Positions 1 to 6,882 of a stretch of 28,360 bases of DNA are shown here, in pieces. This stretch comes from QHBQ01 sp038230695 (lineage in GTDB: Bacteria; Chloroflexota; Chloroflexia; QHBQ01). The stretch spans positions 1 to 28,360 of the forward strand of contig JBBRMT010000031.1 in the NCBI GenBank assembly GCA_038230695.1, given 5' to 3'. Under the pieces are notes generated by a model. It ran no database searches and was not told the DNA's origin. It saw nothing but the letters and a program-made list of their open reading frames with translations. Position numbers and translations under genes: made by a program. The stretch's first letter is position 1, and each line of letters opens with the position of its first letter.

Positions 1-37
1 ATAGGATGTTGCCGTGCGCGTAGCTGAGGATGCCCTG

Positions 38-436
38 CTAGAAGCGGAAGCGGCGTTGCTCGATCTCCAGTCGGCGATTCAGCCCACCTACCACGTCCTC
101 CAGCATCACATTGAGCGGCAATTCCACCACCCGCTGCGGCTGATCGCTGGTGATACGTTCGCCCCGCGCCAGCCGCGCCTTGCATGAAGCGCACACCGCC
201 TCCGGCTCGGTCAAGATTATCTCGGCGCGGCAGCCGTAGCCATTCTCGCAGGTGCTGACATTGACGCTGGGCAGCAGGTCTACCAGGCCACGCACAGCGG
301 TGGTCTTGCCTGTACCCTTGCCGCCGATCAGCAGCACCCCCTGGATACGCGGGTTGACCGCCGCGAGAATGAGCGCGTCCTTCATCTCATCCTGACCGAC
401 AATGGCGGTAAATGGGTAGCGGGTTTCGAGTGGCAT
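38..436 (-). CDS. bchI: Magnesium chelatase subunit I-like AAA+ ATPase, 5' part, ended early by TAG
   Basis: The product resembles the N-terminal part of BchI/ChlI-type AAA+ ATPases, which power metal insertion into tetrapyrroles. The Walker A motif GGKGTGKTT lies near residues 38-46. It is followed by the cysteine-containing insert of this family (CENGYGC, then CASC), then VVELPLN and VVGGL, which match the conserved stretch before Walker B. The frame then meets TAG at 38-40. Beyond the stop, the same frame continues as QGILSYAHGNIL to the window edge, which is the expected run-up to the Walker B segment. The stop therefore interrupts the gene rather than ending it. I prefer the ATG at 434-436 to the upstream in-frame start at 454, because the protein then begins MPLETRYPF as in the family and the ATG sits just after a -10 box. 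It could be a pseudogene, a readthrough gene or a sequencing error. A cobalt-chelatase-like paralogue is possible. Confidence 0.75.
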   Translation of the reverse strand: MPLETRYPFTAIVGQDEMKDALILAAVNPRIQGVLLIGGKGTGKTTAVRGLVDLLPSVNVSTCENGYGCRAEIILTEPEAVCASCKARLARGERITSDQPQRVVELPLNVMLEDVVGGLNRRLEIEQRRFRF

Positions 437-442
437 GGCGCA

Positions 443-451
443 AGTATAGCA
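443..451 (-). promoter_or_regulatory. Extended -10 promoter box of the chelatase-like gene
   Basis: Read on the minus strand the sequence is TGC-TATACT, an extended -10 (TGn plus a five-of-six match to TATAAT). Only six bases (TGCGCC) separate it from the ATG at 434-436, so transcription would begin on the ATG itself. No good -35 box is visible, as is usual for extended -10 promoters. Confidence 0.55.
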
Positions 452-463
452 CATTTTGACTTC

Positions 464-491
464 AGATTTCAGATTGCAGATTGCAGATGTT
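464..491. repeat. Four tandem degenerate heptamers (AGATTGC type)
   Basis: Four consecutive seven-base units read AGATTTC, AGATTGC, AGATTGC, AGATGTT. They lie just upstream of the -10 box of the chelatase-like gene, where a -35 box would be. A similar array of four units lies at 3861-3888. Confidence 0.6.
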
Positions 492-562
492 AGCTAACCA
501 GGACAGGCCACCGCCCCTACGTTTACCCAATTGCCCATAACCCACTTTGATGCCCATACGCC

Positions 563-591
563 TTGACGAAAGCAGGTGGCTATGTTATCCT
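563..591 (+). promoter_or_regulatory. Sigma-70-type promoter of the GT2 gene
   Basis: TTGACG at 563-568 and TATCCT at 586-591 are separated by 17 bases. Transcription would start near 598, giving a leader of about 50 bases that holds a GAGGAG ribosome-binding site before the ATG at 648. Confidence 0.5.
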
Positions 592-647
592 TACCCGCGC
601 CATTGCCGAAGGTTGAAAATATAAGCAGCGAGGAGTAGCGAGGCAAT

Positions 648-1394
648 ATGACGAGCGAACGACCCCACCTCAGCGTGGTTCTGCCCATGTACAACGAGGA
701 AGAGCGCATCAGCAAGAGCCTGCACCAACTGGCAACTTACTTTGCCAGACAGGATTATACATACGAGGTGGTACTGGTTGACGACGGCTCCAAGGACCGT
801 AGCATTGCGGTGGCCCAGGGCATACTCAGCGAAGTGCCAACCCTTCGCGTATTGCAGAGTGACCGCAACTACGGCAAGGGCCACGCGGTACGCACCGGGA
901 TGCTGGCGGCAAAGGGCGATTTCGTGCTTTTCAGCGATGCCGACCTCAGCACCCCGATTGAGGAGTTCGACAAGTTCTGGCCCTTTCTCGATGAGGGTTT
1001 CGATGTTGTGATCGGTTCGCGCAAGATGAAGGGCGCGGTGCTGGAGCGCCACCAGCCCTGGCTGCGCGAACGCATGGGCAAGGTGTTCACCTGGCTGACT
1101 AATCGGCTGGTGACCCACAATATTACCGACCTTACCTGCGGGTTCAAGAGCTTCACCCAGGCCGCCGCGCAGGATATATTTAGCCGCCAATTGCTCGATG
1201 ATTGGAGCTTCGATGCCGAAATCCTGTTTATCGCCCAGAAGCGCGGGCTGCGGATCAAGGAGGTAGCGGTTCACTGGCACGACGAGCGGGGCAGCAAGGT
1301 CAAGTTCCCCCGCGACATCATCCGTTCGCTGCAAGGGCTGATGAATATCCGCCGCAACAACCTGCGCGGCAGATATGGGCCTAAACGCAGGTGA
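648..1394 (+). CDS. Family 2 glycosyltransferase (dolichyl/polyprenyl-phosphate sugar transferase type)
   Basis: This 248-residue enzyme has a GT-A fold of glycosyltransferase family 2. The nucleotide-binding start is LSVVLPMYNEEERI (residues 8-21), DDGS is at 45-48, and the metal-binding DAD is at 97-99 within FSDADLSTP. The later motifs IGSRKM, DLTCGFKSF and DWSFDAEIL are typical of the Alg5/DPM1-like branch, which moves a hexose from a nucleotide sugar to a polyprenyl phosphate at the membrane. There is no C-terminal membrane domain, so it probably acts on the cytoplasmic face as a peripheral protein. The likely product is a lipid-linked sugar used by membrane GT-C enzymes such as the one at 10680-12497. 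The ATG follows GAGGAG by about 12 bases. The gene stands alone between a promoter and a repeat-rich gap. Donor and acceptor cannot be told from the sequence. Confidence 0.9.
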   Translation: MTSERPHLSVVLPMYNEEERISKSLHQLATYFARQDYTYEVVLVDDGSKDRSIAVAQGILSEVPTLRVLQSDRNYGKGHAVRTGMLAAKGDFVLFSDADLSTPIEEFDKFWPFLDEGFDVVIGSRKMKGAVLERHQPWLRERMGKVFTWLTNRLVTHNITDLTCGFKSFTQAAAQDIFSRQLLDDWSFDAEILFIAQKRGLRIKEVAVHWHDERGSKVKFPRDIIRSLQGLMNIRRNNLRGRYGPKRR

Positions 1395-1405
1395 AACAGC
1401 ACCGA

Positions 1406-1430
1406 ACTAAGCCCCCAGCGGGGTTGGGGA
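1406..1430 (+). repeat. GC-rich dispersed repeat, forward copy 1
   Basis: This is a slightly decayed copy of the unit ACTAAGCCCCCAGCGGGG followed by TTGGGGA. It lies directly after the GT2 gene. The same unit occurs at 1449-1477 and 3928-3956, and inverted at 1519-1542, 1587-1614 and 4035-4060. Confidence 0.8.
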
Positions 1431-1448
1431 AATGCTGCCCCCTACTAA

Positions 1449-1548
1449 ACTAAGCCCCCAGCGGGGGTTGGGGGAGAATCTCGCCCAGTGATAATGCTGA
1501 AGTAGCTACCCAGCAAACAGCCCCCAACCCCCGCTGGGGGCTTTTTTT
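1449..1548. mobile_element. MITE-like element 1, about 94-100 bp with long terminal inverted repeats
   Basis: The left arm (1449-1477) and right arm (1519-1542) contain an exact inverted repeat: CCCCAGCGGGGGTTGGGG against CCCCAACCCCCGCTGGGG. The core carries ATAATGCTG at 1491-1499, 42 bases from the left end. Element 2 (3928-4064) has the same word 43 bases from its left end, so the two are homologous. There is no coding capacity. A run of seven T after the right arm makes it a plausible terminator for the upstream GT2 gene. Confidence 0.65.
1519..1548 (+). terminator. Intrinsic terminator formed by the right arm of element 1
   Basis: AGCCCCC pairs with GGGGGCT around a ten-base loop, and the stem is followed by seven T residues (1542-1548). 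It is the first T-tailed hairpin downstream of the GT2 gene. Confidence 0.55.
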
Positions 1549-1586
1549 GCTGCATAGCGGGCGCAGCCTTGACAGGTGGCAACCTC

Positions 1587-1614
1587 TCTCCCCCAAACCC
1601 CCGCTGGGGGCTTA
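1587..1614 (-). repeat. GC-rich dispersed repeat, inverted copy
   Basis: TCTCCCCCAAACCCCCGCTG followed by GGGGCTTA is the inverted form of the unit. It would pair with the copy at 1406-1430 to flank element 1, so the region looks like a nested pair of inverted repeats. Confidence 0.75.
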
Positions 1615-1884
1615 ATTGATCAAACATCCCCCAGAATTGCTTATTCTGTTAACATGATGGCACACTTTATGCACTATGATGTGCAGATGCGGAGAGCGGA
1701 AAAGCGCACGAGGAACCGATAAAAACGGATTTGTGGATGGCGCGTAACAGCAGATCGAAACCTGCGTTACATAATGCAGAAGACAAACGCGCCAGACATA
1801 GATAAATCAACCAGATGCGCGAAACGCTTCATCAGAAGCATAGGAACCAAATGAAACACAGCGAGAGCTGAAAGGAGAAAGACA
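1615..1884. other. Non-coding leader region with no clear signals
   Basis: About 270 bases separate the repeats from the next gene. I see no convincing reading frame and no clean -35/-10 pair. It presumably holds the promoter and a long leader of the YeaQ-like gene, possibly for an alternative sigma factor. Confidence 0.4.
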
Positions 1885-2169
1885 ATGTTGGTACTTGGTA
1901 TTAACATGGGCGTAGGTCTGATTGGCTGGATTATCGCTGGCCTCGTCGGGGGTTGGCTCGCCGGTCAGGTTTCCAAGGGCAGCGGCTTCGGCCTCATCGG
2001 TGACCTGGTTATGGGTGTGGTGGGTGCGCTACTTCTCGGCTTCATCCTCAACGCGCTCAACCTGTTCCAGGATGAGACAACCGGGCTTATCGGCACTATC
2101 GTGGTCGCCTTCATCGGCGCTCTGTTGCTCACCTTCATCGTTCACGCCCTCACCGGCAAGCGCGTTTAG
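1885..2169 (+). CDS. GlsB/YeaQ/YmgE-family small membrane protein
   Basis: This 94-residue protein has three hydrophobic helices (roughly residues 5-25, 32-54 and 65-88) rich in Gly. The pattern GWIIAGLVGGWLAGQ, then GLIGDLVMGVVGALLLGF, then GTIVVAFIGALLL is the signature of the family once named transglycosylase-associated proteins. Members are inner-membrane proteins often induced by general, acid or envelope stress, and their biochemical role is unknown. AAAGGAG lies eight bases before the ATG. The following frame, and an ATG inside it, have near-identical ribosome-binding sites, which suggests a small stress cassette. The assignment to the family is secure, but the function is not. Confidence 0.9.
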   Translation: MLVLGINMGVGLIGWIIAGLVGGWLAGQVSKGSGFGLIGDLVMGVVGALLLGFILNALNLFQDETTGLIGTIVVAFIGALLLTFIVHALTGKRV

Positions 2170-2220
2170 CACGGCGACGAACGAACCCAACCTGCACAAG
2201 CAGAATAGCGTATAATAGCG

Positions 2221-2249
2221 AGAGCCGCGCCCCACGATGGCGCGGCTCT
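2221..2249 (+). terminator. GC-rich hairpin downstream of the YeaQ-like gene
   Basis: AGAGCCGCGCC (2221-2231) pairs with GGCGCGGCTCT (2239-2249) around a seven-base loop, giving 11 perfect base pairs. The T tail is poor. TATAAT occurs at 2211-2216, but no -35 box can be found. The hairpin may therefore be a terminator or a stem at the 5' end of the next transcript. Confidence 0.5.
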
Positions 2250-2288
2250 TGCTACTACTATGGACAAGATAGGCGAAAGGAGACAGCA

Positions 2289-3860
2289 ATGGCCGACGAA
2301 ATCAGAAACGATGCAGCAAATGTAGGGAATAACCTGGCGGGCAGCGCACGCGAGGTGGCAGGCAATGCGGAGCAGGGTCTCGGCAACGTGACCGACAACG
2401 CGGGTATGGTGCAGGGTGGTCAGCAATTGACCCAGAGCGGCGCTCAGGAGCGAGCAGGCTTGACCCCTGGCGCAGCGCCCAGTTCCGCACCCAGTTCGGC
2501 AGTTCCCGCTCACGAGAGTCTCGCCGATGCGGTGGAAGGGCTACGCGAGGATGCTGGAGCGCAGGGCCGCACTCTGGAGCAGGCCGAGGAGCAAGGCGTG
2601 CTGGAAGCTGGCTACGATACCGATGAGCCTAACCCAGGCTTCATCGGCGACCACCGCGACATTGACACCAGTGGTCAGTTATGGCTGAGTGATGATTGCT
2701 GCATCCGGGCCGTGCCGACCTCTGGCACGGCCTCTGCTTTAATTTGGACAGGTACATTGTGGATACCAGAAAAGGAGAAAGTGATGGCGGACAATCAGAA
2801 TAGCAACCCGAACGGCAGCGAGGATCAAACCCGACCCGCAGGTGACTGGGACAAGCAATATATTGCCCCACCCGATGCCAGTATGGGAGCGCAGGATACC
2901 AACACCCAGGGCCGTGCGGCAGGCAGCGCGGGCAGCCATGAATACGGCGGCAGCGCCACCGACAGTCGCGTGAGCGACAGCCGCAACAACGCCACACATC
3001 AGAGCGATAGCGGCGCGGAGGCGGGCTTGATGGGCAGCGCATATGACACGGAGCGGCAGATGCAAGGCGGCACGCCCGGCAGTGGGGCAAATGCACCGAC
3101 CAGCGCGGACATGACCGGGCTGAACAGCAGCAACGGTGGCGCAACCAATAGTGCCAACGCGACCGACAACTCGGTGGGCGGGATGTTGAGCAGCCCCACA
3201 CTCGGTGGCGCTGCGCCCAGCGGCCCAGCGGGTAGCGGTGCAAGCGGTGGGCAGTTGGGTGACACCATGGGGCGCGGTTCGCTGCAAGAAGGCACGGTAG
3301 GAGGCGCAATGGGCAGCGGCGCACACGGCACCAGCCCCACCGGCGGCGACCTTAGCGGCGGCCAGGGCATGGCTGGCGATACCACTGGCGGCACACCCGC
3401 GCTAGGCGATCCCACCCGCGCCAGCAGCATGATGGCAAGCGACCAGATGGGCTTCGATGACGACAATGCGCCCAACGAGAACGCTGAATACGTGACCGGC
3501 CACCATTACGATAACAACTTTGGCGTTAGCGGCTCGATGGGTGGCGGAGTGATGCAGAGCGATTCGATGCTTGGCCCGCAGCCGAATAGCGGCAACGCCA
3601 CTCCTGCCAGCCTTAACTCAGCAGGCGCAAAGCCCGATAAGCCGCAGCAGGGCGATGACCGCACTTCCATGATTGGCGACCACGCCGACAGCGCGGGTCG
3701 CCACGACAACCCCTACGACCAGGTGCGCTCCGCCGATGAAAACGAAACGCCGGAGACGATGGGCGGGCTAAACGGCAACTCCGACGAAGGCGATGCTTTA
3801 GAAGGCCAGAGCCACCTCTACACCCCTGGCACCACCGAGGAAGATTACCCAGCGACATAG
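2289..3860 (+). CDS. Disordered hydrophilic stress-type protein; probably two genes joined in one frame
   Basis: The frame encodes 523 residues with no membrane segment or known catalytic motif. Residues 1-130 (MADEIRNDAANVGNN onward) are Ala/Gly/Asn/Gln-rich and resemble CsbD- or LEA-like stress proteins. Residues 166-523 (MADNQNSNPNGSEDQ onward) are very rich in Gly, Ser, Ala, Asn, Asp and Thr, as in hydrophilins. The stretch between them reads like translated non-coding DNA: it contains two Cys, two Trp, a hairpin (2708-2732) and a strong ribosome-binding site in front of an in-frame ATG at 2784. Both other frames hit stops at 2686-2688 and 2690-2695. The simplest reading is a first gene of about 130 residues that lost its stop through an indel, followed by a second gene at 2784-3860 (358 residues). 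The role is inferred from composition and from the YeaQ-like neighbour only. Confidence 0.6.
   Translation: MADEIRNDAANVGNNLAGSAREVAGNAEQGLGNVTDNAGMVQGGQQLTQSGAQERAGLTPGAAPSSAPSSAVPAHESLADAVEGLREDAGAQGRTLEQAEEQGVLEAGYDTDEPNPGFIGDHRDIDTSGQLWLSDDCCIRAVPTSGTASALIWTGTLWIPEKEKVMADNQNSNPNGSEDQTRPAGDWDKQYIAPPDASMGAQDTNTQGRAAGSAGSHEYGGSATDSRVSDSRNNATHQSDSGAEAGLMGSAYDTERQMQGGTPGSGANAPTSADMTGLNSSNGGATNSANATDNSVGGMLSSPTLGGAAPSGPAGSGASGGQLGDTMGRGSLQEGTVGGAMGSGAHGTSPTGGDLSGGQGMAGDTTGGTPALGDPTRASSMMASDQMGFDDDNAPNENAEYVTGHHYDNNFGVSGSMGGGVMQSDSMLGPQPNSGNATPASLNSAGAKPDKPQQGDDRTSMIGDHADSAGRHDNPYDQVRSADENETPETMGGLNGNSDEGDALEGQSHLYTPGTTEEDYPAT
2708..2732 (+). terminator. Hairpin inside the long frame, likely terminator of the first gene
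   Basis: GGCCGTGCC (2708-2716) pairs perfectly with GGCACGGCC (2724-2732) around a seven-base loop. It is followed by TCTGCTTTAATTT. Its position between the tandem stops and the internal ribosome-binding site supports a gene boundary here. Confidence 0.55.
2771..2786 (+). promoter_or_regulatory. Strong internal ribosome-binding site and ATG (start of the second stress gene)
   Basis: AAAGGAGAAAGTG directly precedes the ATG at 2784-2786. It closely copies AAAGGAGAAAGACA before the ATG of the YeaQ-like gene. The start is in frame with 2289, so the second protein is the C-terminal 358 residues of the long frame. Confidence 0.65.
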
Positions 3861-3888
3861 AGATTACAGATTGTAGATTGTAGATTGT
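3861..3888. repeat. Four tandem heptamers (AGATTGT type)
   Basis: The units read AGATTAC followed by three copies of AGATTGT. The array lies directly after the stop codon of the disordered protein and parallels the array at 464-491. Confidence 0.75.
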
Positions 3889-3927
3889 AAAAGCTAAAGG
3901 CAGCATCGTTATCCCTGAGTTCGCTCA

Positions 3928-4064
3928 ACTAAGCCCCCAGCGGGGGTTGGGGGAGAAATCTTGAAGCGCAATAATGCTGGGGTAAGCACGTTAGGCATAA
4001 TCCTGATTATCCCAACATTAGCAGTAGGCGAGATTCTCCCCCAAACCCCCGCTGGGGGCTTTTT
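3928..4064. mobile_element. MITE-like element 2, about 137 bp with long terminal inverted repeats
   Basis: The left arm (3928-3956) and right arm (4035-4060) are inverted copies of the GC-rich unit, including GGGGGAGA against TCTCCCCC. The core holds ATAATGCTG at 3971-3979, at the same offset as in element 1, and then about 40 extra bases. It sits between two convergent genes and the right arm ends in a T run. It has no coding capacity. It could be a non-autonomous mobile element, a bidirectional terminator, or both. Confidence 0.65.
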
Positions 4065-4089
4065 GCCTCTGTGCATCCCTACTCATGCC

Positions 4090-5058
4090 TCATACCTCGA
4101 AGTGCTTCATCACCTCGGCAGCGAAGCGGCGCACCGGCTCGATCTGCGCCGCTTGCATCAGATAGACGATGATGTATTGCACCCCTGCATCGAGCAGCTT
4201 CTGCAAGGATTCGGCTATGTAGTCCGACTTGCCGATCAGCCCGATGCTGCGGCGGTATTCGTCCAGCGGGCGATTGCCACGGATATTGCGGCTAACCTCC
4301 TCGGCCTCAGCATCGTTGTCGGCCAGGCCGACGCGCACGTGCGCGGTACGCAAGATGGCATCGTAGTTGCGGCCAACTGTATCGCAGTGCTGGCGTAGCA
4401 CGTCGAACTTGTGGCGGAATATTTCAGGGTCGAAGCCCTCGATGTTGCAGGCATCGCCGTATTTTGCTACCAGCTTGAGCGTCACCTGCTCACCCCCGCC
4501 GCCAATCAGCAATGGAATATGCGGTTGCTGCACCCCTTTCGGCTGGTTGATCGCCCCGTGTATCTGATAGTATTTACCATCGAAGTTTGCCTCCGGCTCG
4601 GTCCACATGGCGCGGATAATCTGCGCCGCCTCGCCCAGCATCCGCAGGCGCGTCGGCGCGTCAGGAAAGTCGTATCCGTAAGCCTTGTACTCCTCCTCAT
4701 ACCAACCCGCGCCAATGCCAAAGATCAGCCGCCCATGACTGAGCGCATCCACCGTGCTTGCCATTTTCGCTAGCAGGGCAGGGCTGCGATAGTTGTTGCA
4801 GGTCACCAGTTGACCGATACGCACCGAGCGCGTGTCACGGGCCAGCGCGGCAGTGCTGGTCCAACACTCGAAGGTCGGCTCCTGAGTTGGCTCCGGCACG
4901 GTATGCACATGGTCGTAGAGCCATATCGAATCGTAGCCCTGCTTTTCCGCCTCTTGCGCCACTGCGCTCATCGTCTCATACTGGGCGATTGGATCATTTA
5001 TGCCTACCAGATCCATGCGCCAGCCCTGCGGCACGAATACACCGAACTTGACTGTCAT
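4090..5058 (-). CDS. F420-type luciferase-like (LLM) oxidoreductase
   Basis: This 322-residue protein has the TIM-barrel pattern of the luciferase-like monooxygenase superfamily: FGVFVPQGW at the start, EAEKQGYDSIWLYDH (about residues 37-51), SVRIGQLVTCNNYRSP and LIFGIGAGWYEEEYKAYGYD. The last motif and the C-terminal layout recall the group of probable F420-dependent oxidoreductases that includes mycobacterial Rv1855c. Such enzymes move hydride between the deazaflavin F420 and varied organic substrates, and FMN use cannot be excluded. The protein is soluble with no signal peptide. GAGGAGG lies eight bases before the ATG. It is convergent with the disordered protein and divergent from the membrane protein at 5212. 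The family is clear, but the substrate is unknown. Confidence 0.88.
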   Translation of the reverse strand: MTVKFGVFVPQGWRMDLVGINDPIAQYETMSAVAQEAEKQGYDSIWLYDHVHTVPEPTQEPTFECWTSTAALARDTRSVRIGQLVTCNNYRSPALLAKMASTVDALSHGRLIFGIGAGWYEEEYKAYGYDFPDAPTRLRMLGEAAQIIRAMWTEPEANFDGKYYQIHGAINQPKGVQQPHIPLLIGGGGEQVTLKLVAKYGDACNIEGFDPEIFRHKFDVLRQHCDTVGRNYDAILRTAHVRVGLADNDAEAEEVSRNIRGNRPLDEYRRSIGLIGKSDYIAESLQKLLDAGVQYIIVYLMQAAQIEPVRRFAAEVMKHFEV

Positions 5059-5100
5059 TTAATTGCCTCCTCATATATTGGAGTGAATAATCGCCTGTGT

Positions 5101-5109
5101 ATTATAACA
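5101..5109 (-). promoter_or_regulatory. Extended -10 box of the LLM oxidoreductase gene
   Basis: On the minus strand the bases read TGT-TATAAT, a perfect -10 with the extended TGn element. It lies about 45 bases before the ATG at 5058. No good -35 is visible. Confidence 0.5.
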
Positions 5110-5141
5110 CCCAGCAAGCCGCGTGCCTTGCGGGTGAAATA

Positions 5142-5170
5142 TTGCCGCTGCTACGCCAATGTGCTACAAT
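5142..5170 (+). promoter_or_regulatory. Sigma-70-type promoter of the membrane protein gene
   Basis: TTGCCG (5142-5147) and TACAAT (5165-5170) are 17 bases apart. The predicted start is near 5177, leaving a leader of about 35 bases with GGAGG before the TTG start at 5212. Confidence 0.5.
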
Positions 5171-5211
5171 CAAGGCGAACAAGACAGAGACAATCAGCGG
5201 AGGTGGCGGGC

Positions 5212-6858
5212 TTGAGCAGCGGTGAGGCAATAGGTGAGGTGGAGCAGACAACTGGCGGCTGGTGGACAGGTCTGCGGCTGGCGCATATCTGGCTGGTGGT
5301 GCCGCTGCTGGTCACGTTCATCTACCTGGGCATCGGCCAGATTGAGACGTTCGACTTCTGGTGGAATGCCAAGAGCGGCCAGATTATGACCCAGAGCGGT
5401 CATATACTGCTCAACGATGTGCTGGTCTATAGCCCGGTGCGCCTGCCTTATTACAACCCCCAGTGGGGGGCGCAACTGCTCCTCTACTGGCTGTACAACG
5501 CCAGCCCCCTGCTACTCTTGCTGATTCGCTGCCTGATCTTTACTGCGGTCAACGCCATCGTTATATATCACGCAGTGCGCCGCAGCGCCGCACCCCGCAC
5601 CGCCGCACTGGTCACGCTACTCGTCTTCGCGGTCAGCATCACCAACTACGGCATCCGCCCGCAGATGTTCGCCTTCCTGCCCTTCGTATTGTTCTACCTT
5701 ATTCTATTCGCGTTGCCCTATAAGCGGCATAGCGAAGCCGATCTGCTGCCTGGCCCCCGCATTGGCTGGCCTATTTTCGCCCTACCGTTGATGATGCTAT
5801 ACTGGGTCAACATCCACGGCAGCTTCTTCATCGGCGGCGGGCTGGTCGCCATCTACGTGATCGGCACACTCTGGCGCACCCTGCCAAACGCGGCAGGGCG
5901 AACCTGGCTGCGTAGCCGTGAGGCGCTGCGACAGATCATCGCTCTGCTGCTCACCGCTGCGGCTATCTTCGTCAACCCCTACGGCTTCGACATTATCAAC
6001 TACTTTTTCGTCGCCACCAACGATCCAGTCGCCCGCGCCCTCAATGTGGAATGGCAGCCGCCTACCGTATACGATGGCGGCACCGGCGTGATGTTCTACG
6101 CCAGCCTGTTTATCCTGTTCATCTCCGTCTACGTGGGGAGGCGGCGCTGGAACGTCTATGATACGCTGCTAACCGTGACCTATGTGCTGCTCGGTCTCAT
6201 CTCGCTACGCAACGTTATATGGTGGGGGCTGGTGCTGGCTCCAATTATCACCGCCAACTTCGCCGCTTACTTTGAACGGCGGGTAGCCGCAGAACCGGAT
6301 GCGACTGCGAACGAAACCCTGGGCGGCACCATTGAACGACCGGCGTTGAACTGGGCCGCGCTGCTGCTGGTTATCGCCCTCGCGCTAATCTTCAACCCGC
6401 TGTGGCGCATCGGCAACCCCCTGCTAAATGATGACCTGCAGAAGGTTTACGACGATGTACGCCCCTTCCACCTTGCCCAGTATCTGCTGCAACGCGAGGC
6501 GGCGGGAACTCTGAATGGGCGAATCTTCAATTATATGGAGTGGGGTGGTTATCTGGAATGGAAGCTCTATCCACAGCAGCAGATGTTCATTGATGGCCGC
6601 TTCGAGGCTCGCCAGGTGCAGGTGTGGGACGATTATATCCACATCTCCAAAGGCTACGCCCCCTGGCAGGACTTGCTGAACCAGCCGCAGTATGGAGACA
6701 TCCGCTTCCTGGTGTTGAGCGACGGATACCAGAAGGATTTGCTGTCCCTGGTCAATGCCAGCGCCAATTGGAAGCTGGTTTGGCCCGCGCCAAACACGCC
6801 GCAGGATCAGCTGGATGGCAAGAGTGCGCGAGGCTACGTCTATGAGCGGGTCAAGTGA
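5212..6858 (+). CDS. Multi-pass membrane protein, GT-C glycosyltransferase-like, function unknown
   Basis: The 548-residue protein has about ten hydrophobic segments followed by a hydrophilic C-terminal domain of roughly 130 residues (NGRIFNYMEWGGYLEW onward). The first loop carries FDFWWNAKSGQIM and LVYSPVRLPYYNPQWGAQLL, a layout reminiscent of lumenal loops in GT-C-fold enzymes, which use lipid-linked sugars. The open frame reaches back to 4810, but that stretch overlaps the gene on the other strand. The TTG at 5212 has GGAGG eight bases upstream and a promoter at 5142-5170, so I chose it. A GTG at 5203 is a weaker option because it sits inside the ribosome-binding site. The small gene at 6883 follows in the same direction. 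Assignment to a specific enzyme family is not possible by eye. Confidence 0.75.
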   Translation: MSSGEAIGEVEQTTGGWWTGLRLAHIWLVVPLLVTFIYLGIGQIETFDFWWNAKSGQIMTQSGHILLNDVLVYSPVRLPYYNPQWGAQLLLYWLYNASPLLLLLIRCLIFTAVNAIVIYHAVRRSAAPRTAALVTLLVFAVSITNYGIRPQMFAFLPFVLFYLILFALPYKRHSEADLLPGPRIGWPIFALPLMMLYWVNIHGSFFIGGGLVAIYVIGTLWRTLPNAAGRTWLRSREALRQIIALLLTAAAIFVNPYGFDIINYFFVATNDPVARALNVEWQPPTVYDGGTGVMFYASLFILFISVYVGRRRWNVYDTLLTVTYVLLGLISLRNVIWWGLVLAPIITANFAAYFERRVAAEPDATANETLGGTIERPALNWAALLLVIALALIFNPLWRIGNPLLNDDLQKVYDDVRPFHLAQYLLQREAAGTLNGRIFNYMEWGGYLEWKLYPQQQMFIDGRFEARQVQVWDDYIHISKGYAPWQDLLNQPQYGDIRFLVLSDGYQKDLLSLVNASANWKLVWPAPNTPQDQLDGKSARGYVYERVK

Positions 6859-6882
6859 AGTGATTAGGAAAGGTGCAAACAA

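Noticed and set aside
591..1334. 247-codon open frame on the minus strand
   Set aside because: It lies fully antisense to the GT2 gene, whose motifs are clear.
1406..1614. CRISPR-like array from repeated GC-rich units
   Set aside because: Units alternate in orientation, spacers are irregular and no cas genes are present.
2641..3475. Several open frames antisense to the disordered protein
   Set aside because: They are rich in Cys, Pro, Arg or Ala in the way expected of shadows of Gly/Ser-rich coding, and have no ribosome-binding sites.
4810..5211. N-terminal extension of the membrane protein at 5212
   Set aside because: It overlaps the LLM oxidoreductase on the other strand and precedes the promoter at 5142-5170.
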